This document shows positions 16,801 through 25,409 of a stretch of DNA of 64,000 bases, piece after piece. Position numbers and translations under genes: made by a program. The stretch is taken from assembly GCA_964415795.1 (NCBI GenBank), contig CAYQBN010000001.1, forward strand, positions 186,001 to 250,000. The letters run 5' to 3'. This DNA is from CALITV01 sp964415795. Its GTDB lineage: Bacteria > UBP6 > UBA1177 > JAKLFG01. The notes below the pieces were generated by a model. It had not been told where the DNA came from, ran no database searches, and was given only the letters and a program-made list of their open reading frames with translations. Each line of letters starts with the position of its first letter. Within the stretch, counting starts at the first letter, position 1.

Positions 16801-19800
16801 ATGCATATGAGATCGTTCCTCGTTCTTGTCGTCGCGTTCCTGCTCCCGATAACCGCGCTCCCCGCCGCACCGGAGGAGCATCCCGACACAGCCGAGGAAT
16901 CAGGAACGATGTCCGTTCCGGAAGACAGGTCTCCCGATCTCCGGGGAACCTTGCGGCTTCTCGCCTTCCGCGACGGCATACCTGTGGAGGGTCTTACCGT
17001 CCACATCGACGGTCTCTTCACCGCTCAAACGAGCAGCGATGGCGCGATCGATCTCTCCTTCGACGAAGGGATGCACACGATCCAGATACTCGCCGACGCG
17101 AACCGGGTTCTTGCCGAATTCACCATCCCCGTCGTCACCGAACGGATAACGCAGATCATCGTAACGCTCTACGGCGACGGGCGCGATCCGGAACTCGATC
17201 TCGAACTCCCCGAGATGCCCGACCGGCCGATCGCCGCCTCTTCCTCTGCGACACAGGATGAGCGGCCGCGCGCTAAAGGAAAACTCGCGGGGAGAGTGCT
17301 CTCGGCAGAGAAAAAGGAGCCCATCCCGAATGCCCGTATCTTCGTCCGAGGAACAACGCTTGATATTGCTACCGATGAAAAAGGATCCTTCTCTGCAGAA
17401 CTCTTCGAGGGAACCTATTCGATCTCGGTGATCCATCCCAAATTCTCGACGAGGACCGTCGACAATATCGAGATCCTGCCCGGGCTTACCACCGAACAAA
17501 TCATAGAACTCTCGCCGGTATCCCTCGAACTCGAGGAATATGTGGTCCTCGCGCCCCACATCGAAGGCGGCATCGCTTCGCTCATGCAGGAAAAGAAGGA
17601 GGTCTCGACGGTCGCCGATGTCATTGGGGCCGAACAAATGGCGAAGTCCGGCGACTCCGATGCCGCCGCTGCGCTCAAGCGGGTCACTGGCCTCACGGTG
17701 GTCGGCGGCAAGTATGTCTATGTCCGCGGTCTCGGCGAACGCTACTCTTGCACACTCCTCAACGGATCGCTCCTTCCCTCGCCCGAGACCGAGCGTCGGG
17801 TGATTCCGCTCGACATCTTTCCGACCGGCATCCTCGAGAGCATGGTCATCACCAAGACCTTCTCACCCGACCTCCCCGCCGAATTCGGCGGCGGCGCGGT
17901 GCTCCTCCGTACCCGCGGCATCCCCACCGAGATGTTCTTCAAAGCGGGCATATCGCTCGGCTACGCCGTCGGCGACACCTTCACCCACGGCTACTTCTAC
18001 CGGGGCGGCGCGACCGACTGGCTCGGCTTCGACGATGGTACCCGCGCGCTTCCCAAGATCATCCGCGATCAGGGGGAAAAGAAACTGGTCGAAAAGACCG
18101 CCTTCCAGACCGAAGGGTTCACCGCCGAGGACATCGAGAAATTCGGCGAAGCGATGCCCAACATCTGGGGCGTGCGCCCTGAAGTCATTCCCCCGACCGT
18201 CGGCCTTTCGCTCATGGGCGGCGACCGCTTCAAGTTCGGTGAACATGCCGTGGGAGTCCTTGCCTCCTTTTCTTACACCCATGACACCGGTAGCGTCACC
18301 AAAACGAAATCATCCTTCGCGCAGGGCGCCGAAGGCGAACTGGTTCTCGAACGACGCCTGCGCTACGACATCGCCAACACGAATGTGAAGATGGGCGGCA
18401 TCCTCGACCTCGGCTACTTCATCGGCGACGCCCACAAGATCGGATCAACGACGCTCCTCATCCGAACGACCGACGACAATGCTGCCGTCGCCGAAGGATT
18501 CAACCGCGAAACGGCCGACGACATCCGCATCACCCAGCTCGGCTGGGTAGAGCAGATGCTCCTTACCGAACAGGTACACGGATCGCATACCTTCTCGCTC
18601 GCGCCGGACTACTGGAAACTGCGCCCTGAGTACCGCTACACCTTCTCGATCGGCACCCGTTACGAGCCTGACCGCCGCATGACTCGCTACGATCATACTG
18701 CAGACGAAGAAGGCAACAATCTCTGGATACTCACTCCCGCGACGCTCAGCAACGAACGGCTCTACAGCGACCTTGTCGACAACAACCACGAAGTCGGCGC
18801 CGACATCGGTCTCGAGTTCCCGCTCTGGCTCGACCTTACCGGCCGTTTCAAGCAGGGATTCTCGTTCTTCCACAAAGAGCGCGAAGTGAACACCCGACGC
18901 TTTCAGTTCGGCAAGGGACCGAAAGACCCGGCGATCCGTTCGCTTCCGCCGGAAGAACTCTTCTCTCCTGAACGCATCGGCTCCGAGAAAGATCAGTTCG
19001 TTCTGCGCGAGGTGACCCGTGAATCGGACAACTACTCGGCGGGACAAGACCTCTGGGCCTACTATTTTCTCTTCGACCTCCCACTCATTGAAGAGGTGAA
19101 ACTGCTTTCGGGACTCCGCTACGAAAACTCGTACCAGCATGTTTCAACCTATGAACTCTACAAAGAGAATCCACAGGTCATCGAGTCGAAACTGCACACG
19201 AAGAACGACATCCTTCCCGCCGCGATACTCACCTATGAATTCCTCAAGGATCTCCCCCTCATAGACTCGATGCAGGTCCGCACCGGATTCGGCATCACGG
19301 TGTCGCGCCCCGACTTCCGCGAGCTCTCGCCGATCACCTCGAGCGAGGTCGAACAGAGCGGCGAGACGCAGGGAAATCCTGATCTCAAGCGGGCGCTCAT
19401 CTACAACTACGATCTCCGCTGGGAGTGGTACCTCTCCTCTGACGAGAGCCTTTCGCTCGGCTTTTTCTACAAGCACTTCAAGAAGCCGATAGAGACCATC
19501 TACCTTCCCGGTTCGGCCGATTCGCGCACCTTCCAGAACGCCCGGAGCGCCCGCAACTACGGCTTTGAACTCGAGTGGCGCAAGAACCTTGGCTTCATTG
19601 CCGAAGCGCTCGAAGACCTCTCTTTCTCCGGAAACCTTTCCTACATCAACAGCACGATCCTCGTCTCCAACCAGAAGAAACGGCCCCTCCAAGGACAATC
19701 GCCGTTTGTCATCAACCTCCTGTTCGGCTACGACAACATCGAGTGGGGGACAAGCATCTCGCTCCTCTACAATGTCTTCGGCAAGCGCATCCTCATCGTT

Positions 19801-20007
19801 GGCGACTCGGGCGGTCCTGACACCTACGAACAACCGTTCCACCAGCTCGACCTCGTCGCTTCCCAAAAGCTCGACCTTGGTTTCAAGATAGGGCTCAAGT
19901 TCAAGAACATCCTCGATCTGCCGGCAACGGTGACCAAAGGCGACAAGATCATCGAAAAGTACCCGAAAGGGCGGGAAATAGGGCTCTCCCTTTCATGGGA
20001 TTACTGA
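16801..20007 (+). CDS. TonB-dependent outer-membrane receptor with two N-terminal carboxypeptidase-like domains
   Basis: The 1,068-residue protein has a signal peptide. It has two beta-sandwich domains of the carboxypeptidase-regulatory type (about 40-120 and 155-240; the second contains GRVLSAEKKEPIPNARIFVRG). A plug domain follows (about 255-385, with GGKYVYVRGLGERYSCTLLNG and FSPDLPAEFGGG), then a 22-strand-type barrel ending in an aromatic residue (LSLSWDY). No ligand can be read from the sequence. GGAG lies 10 bases before ATG 16801. The paired N-terminal domains recall SusC-like and Caulobacter-type receptors for large substrates, but no SusD-like gene is present. Confidence 0.94.
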   Translation: MHMRSFLVLVVAFLLPITALPAAPEEHPDTAEESGTMSVPEDRSPDLRGTLRLLAFRDGIPVEGLTVHIDGLFTAQTSSDGAIDLSFDEGMHTIQILADANRVLAEFTIPVVTERITQIIVTLYGDGRDPELDLELPEMPDRPIAASSSATQDERPRAKGKLAGRVLSAEKKEPIPNARIFVRGTTLDIATDEKGSFSAELFEGTYSISVIHPKFSTRTVDNIEILPGLTTEQIIELSPVSLELEEYVVLAPHIEGGIASLMQEKKEVSTVADVIGAEQMAKSGDSDAAAALKRVTGLTVVGGKYVYVRGLGERYSCTLLNGSLLPSPETERRVIPLDIFPTGILESMVITKTFSPDLPAEFGGGAVLLRTRGIPTEMFFKAGISLGYAVGDTFTHGYFYRGGATDWLGFDDGTRALPKIIRDQGEKKLVEKTAFQTEGFTAEDIEKFGEAMPNIWGVRPEVIPPTVGLSLMGGDRFKFGEHAVGVLASFSYTHDTGSVTKTKSSFAQGAEGELVLERRLRYDIANTNVKMGGILDLGYFIGDAHKIGSTTLLIRTTDDNAAVAEGFNRETADDIRITQLGWVEQMLLTEQVHGSHTFSLAPDYWKLRPEYRYTFSIGTRYEPDRRMTRYDHTADEEGNNLWILTPATLSNERLYSDLVDNNHEVGADIGLEFPLWLDLTGRFKQGFSFFHKEREVNTRRFQFGKGPKDPAIRSLPPEELFSPERIGSEKDQFVLREVTRESDNYSAGQDLWAYYFLFDLPLIEEVKLLSGLRYENSYQHVSTYELYKENPQVIESKLHTKNDILPAAILTYEFLKDLPLIDSMQVRTGFGITVSRPDFRELSPITSSEVEQSGETQGNPDLKRALIYNYDLRWEWYLSSDESLSLGFFYKHFKKPIETIYLPGSADSRTFQNARSARNYGFELEWRKNLGFIAEALEDLSFSGNLSYINSTILVSNQKKRPLQGQSPFVINLLFGYDNIEWGTSISLLYNVFGKRILIVGDSGGPDTYEQPFHQLDLVASQKLDLGFKIGLKFKNILDLPATVTKGDKIIEKYPKGREIGLSLSWDY

Positions 20008-20023
20008 AAAAAGGAGGAAAGAT

Positions 20024-20749
20024 ATGATCCGATGGATTCTCCTTACCCTCGCGCTGAGCGTGCTGTGGGGATGTGGCAATTCGGACCTGCGCACGCTCAA
20101 GAAGATGGGGTACGAACCGAGCCCCGCCGGGTTTGTGCAATCGCTCCGCGAAAAGAACGGCGAGGCGGCCCGGCTGTTCATTAGAGCCGGATTCGACGTC
20201 AACACCCGGGATGAGGTAGGACGCAGCGTGCTTGCCTACGCCGCCATGGCAGGCGATCGCGAACTTGTCGAAATGCTCCTCGATCGTGGCGCCGTAATCG
20301 ACGCGATGGACCGCGACGGTCAAACACCGCTCATGGCGGCGATAATCGCCAAACAGGACGACATCGCACGGCTTCTCGTGAAACGGGGCGCCTCGGTAAA
20401 CCCCAAAACGCCGTCTGGACTTACCCCTCTCATGCTCGCCTGCAACATCGGGCGGAAGGACAATCCGCTTCTCGTCGACTTTCTCGTCGAAAAAGGCGCC
20501 GATGTGAACGCTCGCGACGCGATGGGACGCACTCCGCTCATGTATGCCGTCGGCAAGATACGGAAACGGAGCACGGAGATCCTCGTGAAAGCCGGCGCCG
20601 ATGTGAATGCCCGCGACAACGAGGGACGGCATGTGCTCTTCTATCTCACCGGCGAAGGAGAGCGGGCGGCACGCGATGAAATTGTCGCCTTTCTCAAACA
20701 GAAAGGCACCCGCGATGACAAAACACAAACGGAACAAAAACAGAAATAG
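20024..20749 (+). CDS. Ankyrin-repeat lipoprotein
   Basis: The 241-residue protein follows the receptor by 16 bases behind an AAAAAAGGAGG site. Its signal peptide ends with the lipobox LWGC (Cys17). Five or so ankyrin repeats follow, for example GRSVLAYAAMAGDRELVEMLL, GQTPLMAAIIAKQDDIARLL and GRTPLMYAVGK, each with a GADVN-like turn. The C-terminus is short and Lys/Gln-rich. Exported ankyrin proteins usually mediate binding, and its place suggests a periplasmic partner of the receptor or TonB complex. Confidence 0.92.
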   Translation: MIRWILLTLALSVLWGCGNSDLRTLKKMGYEPSPAGFVQSLREKNGEAARLFIRAGFDVNTRDEVGRSVLAYAAMAGDRELVEMLLDRGAVIDAMDRDGQTPLMAAIIAKQDDIARLLVKRGASVNPKTPSGLTPLMLACNIGRKDNPLLVDFLVEKGADVNARDAMGRTPLMYAVGKIRKRSTEILVKAGADVNARDNEGRHVLFYLTGEGERAARDEIVAFLKQKGTRDDKTQTEQKQK

Positions 20750-20759
20750 GGAGAAACCA

Positions 20760-21209
20760 ATGGTCGTCGATCCGATACGCGTTCTATTCGTCTGTACCCA
20801 CAACTCGGCGCGCAGTCAGATGGCCGAAGCGTTCCTCAACCATCTTTCTGATGGCTACGCAATCGCCGAGAGCGCCGGCTTCGAGCCGGGAGCCCTCAAT
20901 CCCTACGCCGTGAAGGTGATGGCCGAGGTGGGGATAGACATCTCGAAGAACCAGACCAAGTCGGTGTTCGACCTCTTCAAGGAGGGACGTCTTTATTCGT
21001 ATGTCATCACCGTCTGCTCGCCGAGCATCGCCGAGAAGTGCCCGATCTTCCCCGGCTTCGCCAAGCGACTCCACTGGTACTTTCCCGACCCCGCTTCGTT
21101 CGAGGGAACCGAGGAGGAGATACTCGAAAAAACGCGCCGGGTCCGCGACATGATACGCGACGGCGTCGAAGAGTTCGTCAAAACGATCAAGGTGCATGGG
21201 GAGGTGTGA
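20760..21209 (+). CDS. arsC: ArsC-type arsenate reductase / low-molecular-weight phosphatase
   Basis: The ATG at 20760 gives 149 residues. The phosphate-binding loop CTHNSARS carries the catalytic Cys and Arg (CX5R), and VCSPSIAEKC supplies the two further cysteines used by thioredoxin-coupled ArsC. The DPAS segment holds the general-acid Asp. Presence of all three cysteines favours arsenate reduction over tyrosine phosphatase activity. No ArsR, ArsB or Acr3 gene is nearby, so it sits outside a classical ars operon, and an accessory phosphatase role remains possible. Confidence 0.88.
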   Translation: MVVDPIRVLFVCTHNSARSQMAEAFLNHLSDGYAIAESAGFEPGALNPYAVKVMAEVGIDISKNQTKSVFDLFKEGRLYSYVITVCSPSIAEKCPIFPGFAKRLHWYFPDPASFEGTEEEILEKTRRVRDMIRDGVEEFVKTIKVHGEV

Positions 21210-21210
21210 C

Positions 21211-21822
21211 ATGTGGTACGACCGGATCGTCATTGGCATCTATGCAACAGCGGTGCTTTTCTTTGCCGGCACCGTCACCCTCGCGGCAACCGATGCGGTG
21301 AGCGGCGCGACCAAGAAGACGCCGGTCGTTCTCCCGAAAGACGGCGCCACCTACACGGTGATCGGCGAGGTGTGGGGAATCCGCAACTTCGTCGTCCGCT
21401 ACCATCCACGCCTCTACCGCGGCGGACAGATAGAATCGGAAAAGGCGATCGAGTTCCTCAAACACCGCGAAATAAAGACCGTCTTTTCGGTCACCCCCGA
21501 CGACACCGAGCGCAAGGTGCTCAAAGAGGCGGGTATCGATCTCGTCGAGATACCCTTTGAAAAAAGCGGTGTCCCGCCCGAGGCGTTCGACCGTTTTCTC
21601 ACCGAGGTGCAGAAACGGCCCGGCCCCTTCTATGTCCACTGCCTCGGCGGCAAACAGCGGGGTGGCATCCTCTCGGCCGCCTACCGCGTCGTAGTCGAGA
21701 AATTCACGCTCGAACAGGCGCTCGCCGAATTTCTCGCCCTCGGCGGCGATGAAAAAATAGATACTGGGCTCATCGCCTCGCTCAAAGAGTATCTCGCGAA
21801 GAGTGCCGGTCAGAAAAAATAG
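21211..21822 (+). CDS. Membrane-anchored or secreted dual-specificity/tyrosine phosphatase
   Basis: I start at ATG 21211, one base after the arsC stop, with GGAGG overlapping it. This gives 203 residues. An N-terminal hydrophobic segment (IVIGIYATAVLFFAGTVTLAA) directs the protein to or through the membrane. The catalytic loop VHCLGGKQRGG has the CX5R signature of cysteine phosphatases, preceded by YRGGQIESEKAIEFLK and VFSVTPDDTE as in dual-specificity or inositol-phosphate phosphatases. It is the second CX5R enzyme in a row. The substrate is unknown, and an exported phosphatase would fit the phosphate theme of the window. Confidence 0.85.
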   Translation: MWYDRIVIGIYATAVLFFAGTVTLAATDAVSGATKKTPVVLPKDGATYTVIGEVWGIRNFVVRYHPRLYRGGQIESEKAIEFLKHREIKTVFSVTPDDTERKVLKEAGIDLVEIPFEKSGVPPEAFDRFLTEVQKRPGPFYVHCLGGKQRGGILSAAYRVVVEKFTLEQALAEFLALGGDEKIDTGLIASLKEYLAKSAGQKK

Positions 21823-21891
21823 CCGGCTGTCTTGCCGTGTCTTTCGAAAAAAGAACTCTATAGTTCGATGCCCGTTCGTGCGGAGGGAGAG

Positions 21892-23301
21892 ATGAAGGTC
21901 ACGATGTTCCTTGCGCCATTTTTCATGTTCCTCGCCTGCTCTTCGCCGACCGGGAAAGCACTCGTTGATGCGGCGGCGACCGGCGATGAGGCAACCATCG
22001 GCGATGAAGTGGTGATCGAAGAAAACGACTTCAGCGACCACGGGGACGAACCGCCCGAAGAAGGGAATCTCTCCGAGGACGAACCGTTCCTTCCCGACGG
22101 GATCGTCGCCGACGAACTTCCCGAAGGGGACACTTTCCTTCCCGACGACGATACGGCCGCGGTCAAAGAGTGCGTCGAGAACAACAGCCCTGAAGCGGTA
22201 GCAGCGCGTGACGGATTCATCGAGGTCTGCGCCATCCCGCTCAAATATCCTCTCTCGGTATGCGGCGACGGATCGCCGTATAAGTTCACCTATCGGCCCG
22301 CGAAGGGAACCTCGCAGGGGCTGCTCCTCTACTTCCGCGGAGGCGGCTACTGCACCGATTACCTCTCCTGCTGGGGGAAAGACGGAAAAGGGGGCAGCGG
22401 ACGACGCGTCGCGACGATGGGGAACGATCTCAACACCGCGCCGGCGGTACTGCCCCAGACAGGGGAGACGATCGGCATCTTTTCCCTGAACGAGACGCTC
22501 AATCCGCTCCGCGATTACGATCAGGTGCACCTCTCCTACTGCACCGGCGACGCGGGATTACGCAGCGAAATGGTGGTGCTCGAACGGCCGGCCGACGCGG
22601 ACGCCGACGCCCCCGAAAGCATCGCGACCTACTTTCACGGCCAATACAACCTGCTCTTCGCCCTCGACAAGGCACAGGATCTCTTCCCGAACCCCGCCCG
22701 CATCGTCATGTTCGGTTCGAGCGCCGGATCCTATGCGGCGCTCAGCGCGGTGCCGATGGTCGATGCGCGGTGGAGCGACCCGCAGATACCGATAACCTAC
22801 TTCAGCGAAGGAGGCATGGGGGTCGGCATGGCCCCGATAGATCAGGCAGCGCTCGACACGATAACCGCCTATGACGGGACAGGAGGGGCGCGTCTCATCC
22901 GGTTCGCCCAGTTCAGTTTCATCAGCGACGAGATGCAGAGAGGTTTCGCGCCGGCCGCCTATCAGGATCCGGCCACCTTCCAGAACGGGATGCGGGATCT
23001 TTTCGAGGCGCGCGCCGCCGCAAGCCCCGGCAATTACCGCTATTTCTCCCTAGACGGCACCTGTCACACCCTCGCGCAGAATGTCGGGCTCTTTCAGCAG
23101 TTCACGAACGCATCGGGCTCGTGGAAGCCGGTCATCCCGGCGGTCAAGCCGAATCCCGACCTCGCGCAGAACGGCATCAACCTCGTCGACTGGATGACCG
23201 CCGTGTTCACGGAAAACCCCTTCGACCAGTCGCCGGAGAACATCGCGGGCGACTTTACGACCATCGCCACGACTTGCCCCGTTCCGACCGGCGGGATGTA
23301 A
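21892..23301 (+). CDS. Pectinacetylesterase-family lipoprotein
   Basis: ATG 21892 with a GGAGGGAGAG site starts a signal peptide and lipobox (MFLACSS). An acidic stalk follows (residues 20-90). The rest is an alpha/beta hydrolase of the pectinacetylesterase/notum type, with LLLYFRGGGYCTDYLSCW, YDQVHLSYCTGDAG, the nucleophile-elbow-like MFGSSAGSYAAL and the late histidine in DGTCHTLAQN. Family members deacetylate pectin or other acylated polymers, and the substrate here is not known. Total length is 469 residues. A 69-base gap separates it from the phosphatase, so it may be a separate unit. Confidence 0.87.
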   Translation: MKVTMFLAPFFMFLACSSPTGKALVDAAATGDEATIGDEVVIEENDFSDHGDEPPEEGNLSEDEPFLPDGIVADELPEGDTFLPDDDTAAVKECVENNSPEAVAARDGFIEVCAIPLKYPLSVCGDGSPYKFTYRPAKGTSQGLLLYFRGGGYCTDYLSCWGKDGKGGSGRRVATMGNDLNTAPAVLPQTGETIGIFSLNETLNPLRDYDQVHLSYCTGDAGLRSEMVVLERPADADADAPESIATYFHGQYNLLFALDKAQDLFPNPARIVMFGSSAGSYAALSAVPMVDARWSDPQIPITYFSEGGMGVGMAPIDQAALDTITAYDGTGGARLIRFAQFSFISDEMQRGFAPAAYQDPATFQNGMRDLFEARAAASPGNYRYFSLDGTCHTLAQNVGLFQQFTNASGSWKPVIPAVKPNPDLAQNGINLVDWMTAVFTENPFDQSPENIAGDFTTIATTCPVPTGGM

Positions 23302-23339
23302 GGCGATACGCCGGACGCTTCATGCCTTGCCCGACGCAA

Positions 23340-23356
23340 CGCCGGCCGAACCGGCG
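23340..23356. repeat. Short GC-rich hairpin after the esterase-like gene
   Basis: CGCCGG and CCGGCG form a 6-bp stem around a 5-base loop. It lies 38 bases after the stop at 23301 and has no T run. It may be an inefficient terminator or a transcript-end stabiliser. Confidence 0.4.
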
Positions 23357-23387
23357 GTGATGCGGTGATCGCTGGAGGAAAAAATAT

Positions 23388-23489
23388 CTACGGGAGCGCG
23401 TGAGCGGTGAAGAACTCCCACATTGCCTCGTTGGCGTCGATATCTTTGGTCGGCACATCGGCCACCTCGGTGATTGGTTCGTCATTGCT
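23388..23489 (-). pseudogene. 3' tail of a lost PHB-depolymerase/LpqC-type esterase gene
   Basis: On the minus strand a 33-codon frame ends at a TAG (23388-23390). Its last residues are DANEAMWEFFTAHALP. That is the usual C-terminus of secreted esterases of the PHB depolymerase/feruloyl-esterase type, where a helix DAxExxWxFFxxH closes the hydrolase domain. Codons match the GC-rich host style. A stop lies just upstream (23490-23492), and no catalytic part exists before it. The sequence upstream is the unrelated DUF4276 gene, so only a stub survived. Confidence 0.65.
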
Positions 23490-23500
23490 CTAACCAATCA
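23471..23500. repeat. Perfect 9-bp inverted repeat at the esterase/DUF4276 junction
   Basis: TGATTGGTT and AACCAATCA are exact inverted copies separated by 12 bases. The left arm lies in the esterase remnant, and the right arm lies 18 bases before the DUF4276 stop codon. It could be a terminator without T run, or a scar or end of the inserted module. Confidence 0.7.
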
Positions 23501-23517
23501 TATCGAGTCAGTCACCT

Positions 23518-24132
23518 TCAGTCCAACCAATGTGTCGGCGGCCACGGCGAAGAGATGTTCATCAGAGATCCGAAGGCCTTGACCATTTTGCGGAAAGAAC
23601 GAGAACGACGATAGGCCTGCGCAAGATCAAACTGCCTGGTAAACCGAGGCTGATCAACGACCGGATCATAAGAGAAACCTTGCCGCATATATCCCTCTAA
23701 AGCACTTTTCGCATCTCTGCGACTTTCAGGATCCAAAGGGGGAACCGCATTTTCATCGATGCCATAGTGCCCCCGAAGAGATTCTATTGCCGATAAAAAC
23801 CAAGTCTCATATTCACGATAAGCAAGCACAACCTCACAGGGAATAGGAGCCGCGGCTTCCTGTGCCCATGTTCGTATAGTTGGCGCCAGTTCTTTAGGGC
23901 AATAGTCTTCTGAGTCAAAGAGTAACAATATTGATCCACAATCAGGCTGAAGACAAGCGAGGCGAACTGCCTTTTCAACTCCATCTTTTTTCATTAAGTC
24001 AGAATAGTGTCTCCGCAATGGCCGTCCAATCTTTAGATAAAACTCCCCCGCCGCTTGACATAAGCGACGCAAAAGAAGAGGAACCGCCTCTACTTCACCA
24101 TGCCCTTCAACAATCGGATAAAGAGTACTCAT
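23518..24132 (-). CDS. DUF4276 (TOPRIM-like) protein paired with AAA ATPase
   Basis: The 204-residue protein begins LYPIVEGHGEVEAVPLLLRRL, giving the TOPRIM-type EGxGE signature, and continues to LLLFDSEDYCP, the acidic DxED-like motif expected for metal binding. It also carries FLSAIESLRG and YRRSRSFRKMVKAF near the end. DUF4276 proteins are usually encoded next to an AAA ATPase and are taken as the nuclease half of OLD-like two-gene defence pairs. The ATG overlaps the ATPase stop (ATGA). Base composition is clearly more AT-rich than the flanking genes, a sign of transfer. Confidence 0.88.
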   Translation of the reverse strand: MSTLYPIVEGHGEVEAVPLLLRRLCQAAGEFYLKIGRPLRRHYSDLMKKDGVEKAVRLACLQPDCGSILLLFDSEDYCPKELAPTIRTWAQEAAAPIPCEVVLAYREYETWFLSAIESLRGHYGIDENAVPPLDPESRRDAKSALEGYMRQGFSYDPVVDQPRFTRQFDLAQAYRRSRSFRKMVKAFGSLMNISSPWPPTHWLD

Positions 24133-25328
24133 ATGTGACTATCGAAAAGAGAAGTCTGTCGCGGAGACAATTCGTCTTGGAACAAATCAGCCGAAGAAAG
24201 CGCATTGGATCTCAACAGTTCTCCTGCCCCCATGAGATGGTTTTGCATCGCCTTTCGGGAAGACTCCGAAAGGGCAGAGATATACGAAGAGCCTTTTTCC
24301 CAAGTTACGATGCGAAGGTGTCTGTCCTTTATCCAACGAGCATCGAGAACCTCCGGGCTATGCGTCGTCACGACCACCTGCATTATTTGTGAAGCACGAC
24401 GAATAACATCGAGAATTGCATCCAATGCACCGGGATGAATGGTCGCTTCAGGCTCTTCAATGACCAACACAGAAGGAGGAGGCACTTGGAACACCGCCAT
24501 CAGAAGACCAAACGCTCGCAAGGTTCCATCAGACATATTGAACCCTTCGAAAGGGATCTTCTTCCCCTCCTCCCACTCTTGAGTGAATTCCAGCGATACC
24601 TTGTTCCCGTGTCTTTTCGTTTTTACGGCAGTCGTGTAGGGAACAATCTTTTCGAGAAACGAAAGAATCTTTTCCCTCGTCTCCTTGGAACTTTTCGACA
24701 ACTCTTGCCAAACGCTCGCGGCATTGCTTCCGTCGGATCTCAGAGATGTACCACTGTCAGGATCTTGCATGGTGCGTAAGGTGGCAGGCTCTATCGAATA
24801 TCTCCTCATAGAAAGCAATGTCTTGAGAACCGGAGCAAACCGTTCGTCTCCCCCGACAACCGGCAATACAAGAGCCGACGGTTCTACAGAAGGCTTCAGA
24901 TCGGTGTTGCCGCTGAATTCTTTGCCCCTATCATAGTAAAAGTCTCTACCATCGGTAAGACGCACCCTGCAAAATTCTCGGAGCACCTCAAATCCGTGAT
25001 TAGGTAATGCTCTTATTTCAAAAGAGAACTGCGCTCGTTGAACCGATCCATTAAGTTGACCAAAAACAAAACAGAAACCCATATTAGGCGGATAACTGCG
25101 CGGCGCTTTGCGAGTTCTCACGGAGGCGATACCTCCTCTCCTGTCAAAAACAGCCTGCAAAGGAGAACTCATCGCATCGGCAACAAAGCTGAATATTTCT
25201 GCAAAATTAGTTTTTCCCGCCCCATTCCTCCCCACCAGAAAAAGAGGGTTATCAAAATCTATGACCGCAGAGGAAAAACTACGAAAACCTTTTACTATGA
25301 GTTTTTCAATCTTTAGAAGGTGTTTCAT
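24129..25328 (-). CDS. SMC/RecF-like AAA family ATPase of a probable defence pair
   Basis: This 399-residue ATPase has an N-terminal GFRSF segment and Walker A LVGRNGAGKTNF (about 32-44). A long insertion follows, then the ABC-like signature region FNMSDGTLRAFGLL, Walker B VLVIEEPEATIHPGAL and switch histidine VVTTHSPEVLD. It belongs to the COG4637/AAA_21 group of predicted ATPases, related to OLD and RecF. With the translationally coupled DUF4276 gene it forms an ATPase plus TOPRIM pair, the plan of PARIS, Gabija-like and class 2 OLD systems. Exact activity is inferred. Confidence 0.9.
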   Translation of the reverse strand: MKHLLKIEKLIVKGFRSFSSAVIDFDNPLFLVGRNGAGKTNFAEIFSFVADAMSSPLQAVFDRRGGIASVRTRKAPRSYPPNMGFCFVFGQLNGSVQRAQFSFEIRALPNHGFEVLREFCRVRLTDGRDFYYDRGKEFSGNTDLKPSVEPSALVLPVVGGDERFAPVLKTLLSMRRYSIEPATLRTMQDPDSGTSLRSDGSNAASVWQELSKSSKETREKILSFLEKIVPYTTAVKTKRHGNKVSLEFTQEWEEGKKIPFEGFNMSDGTLRAFGLLMAVFQVPPPSVLVIEEPEATIHPGALDAILDVIRRASQIMQVVVTTHSPEVLDARWIKDRHLRIVTWEKGSSYISALSESSRKAMQNHLMGAGELLRSNALSSADLFQDELSPRQTSLFDSHI

Positions 25329-25409
25329 ACCTTTCTCCCGCGCCTAATCTTCTCTACGATATCCTCCTTAGGGAAAAAGAGCAATAGCAGAAAAAAACAA
25401 AAAACGCTT

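Noticed and set aside
20760..21209. arsC as evidence for an arsenic-resistance operon
   Set aside because: No ArsR, Acr3, ArsB or ArsA gene is adjacent. The gene is placed at the end of a TonB cluster, so I did not call an ars operon.
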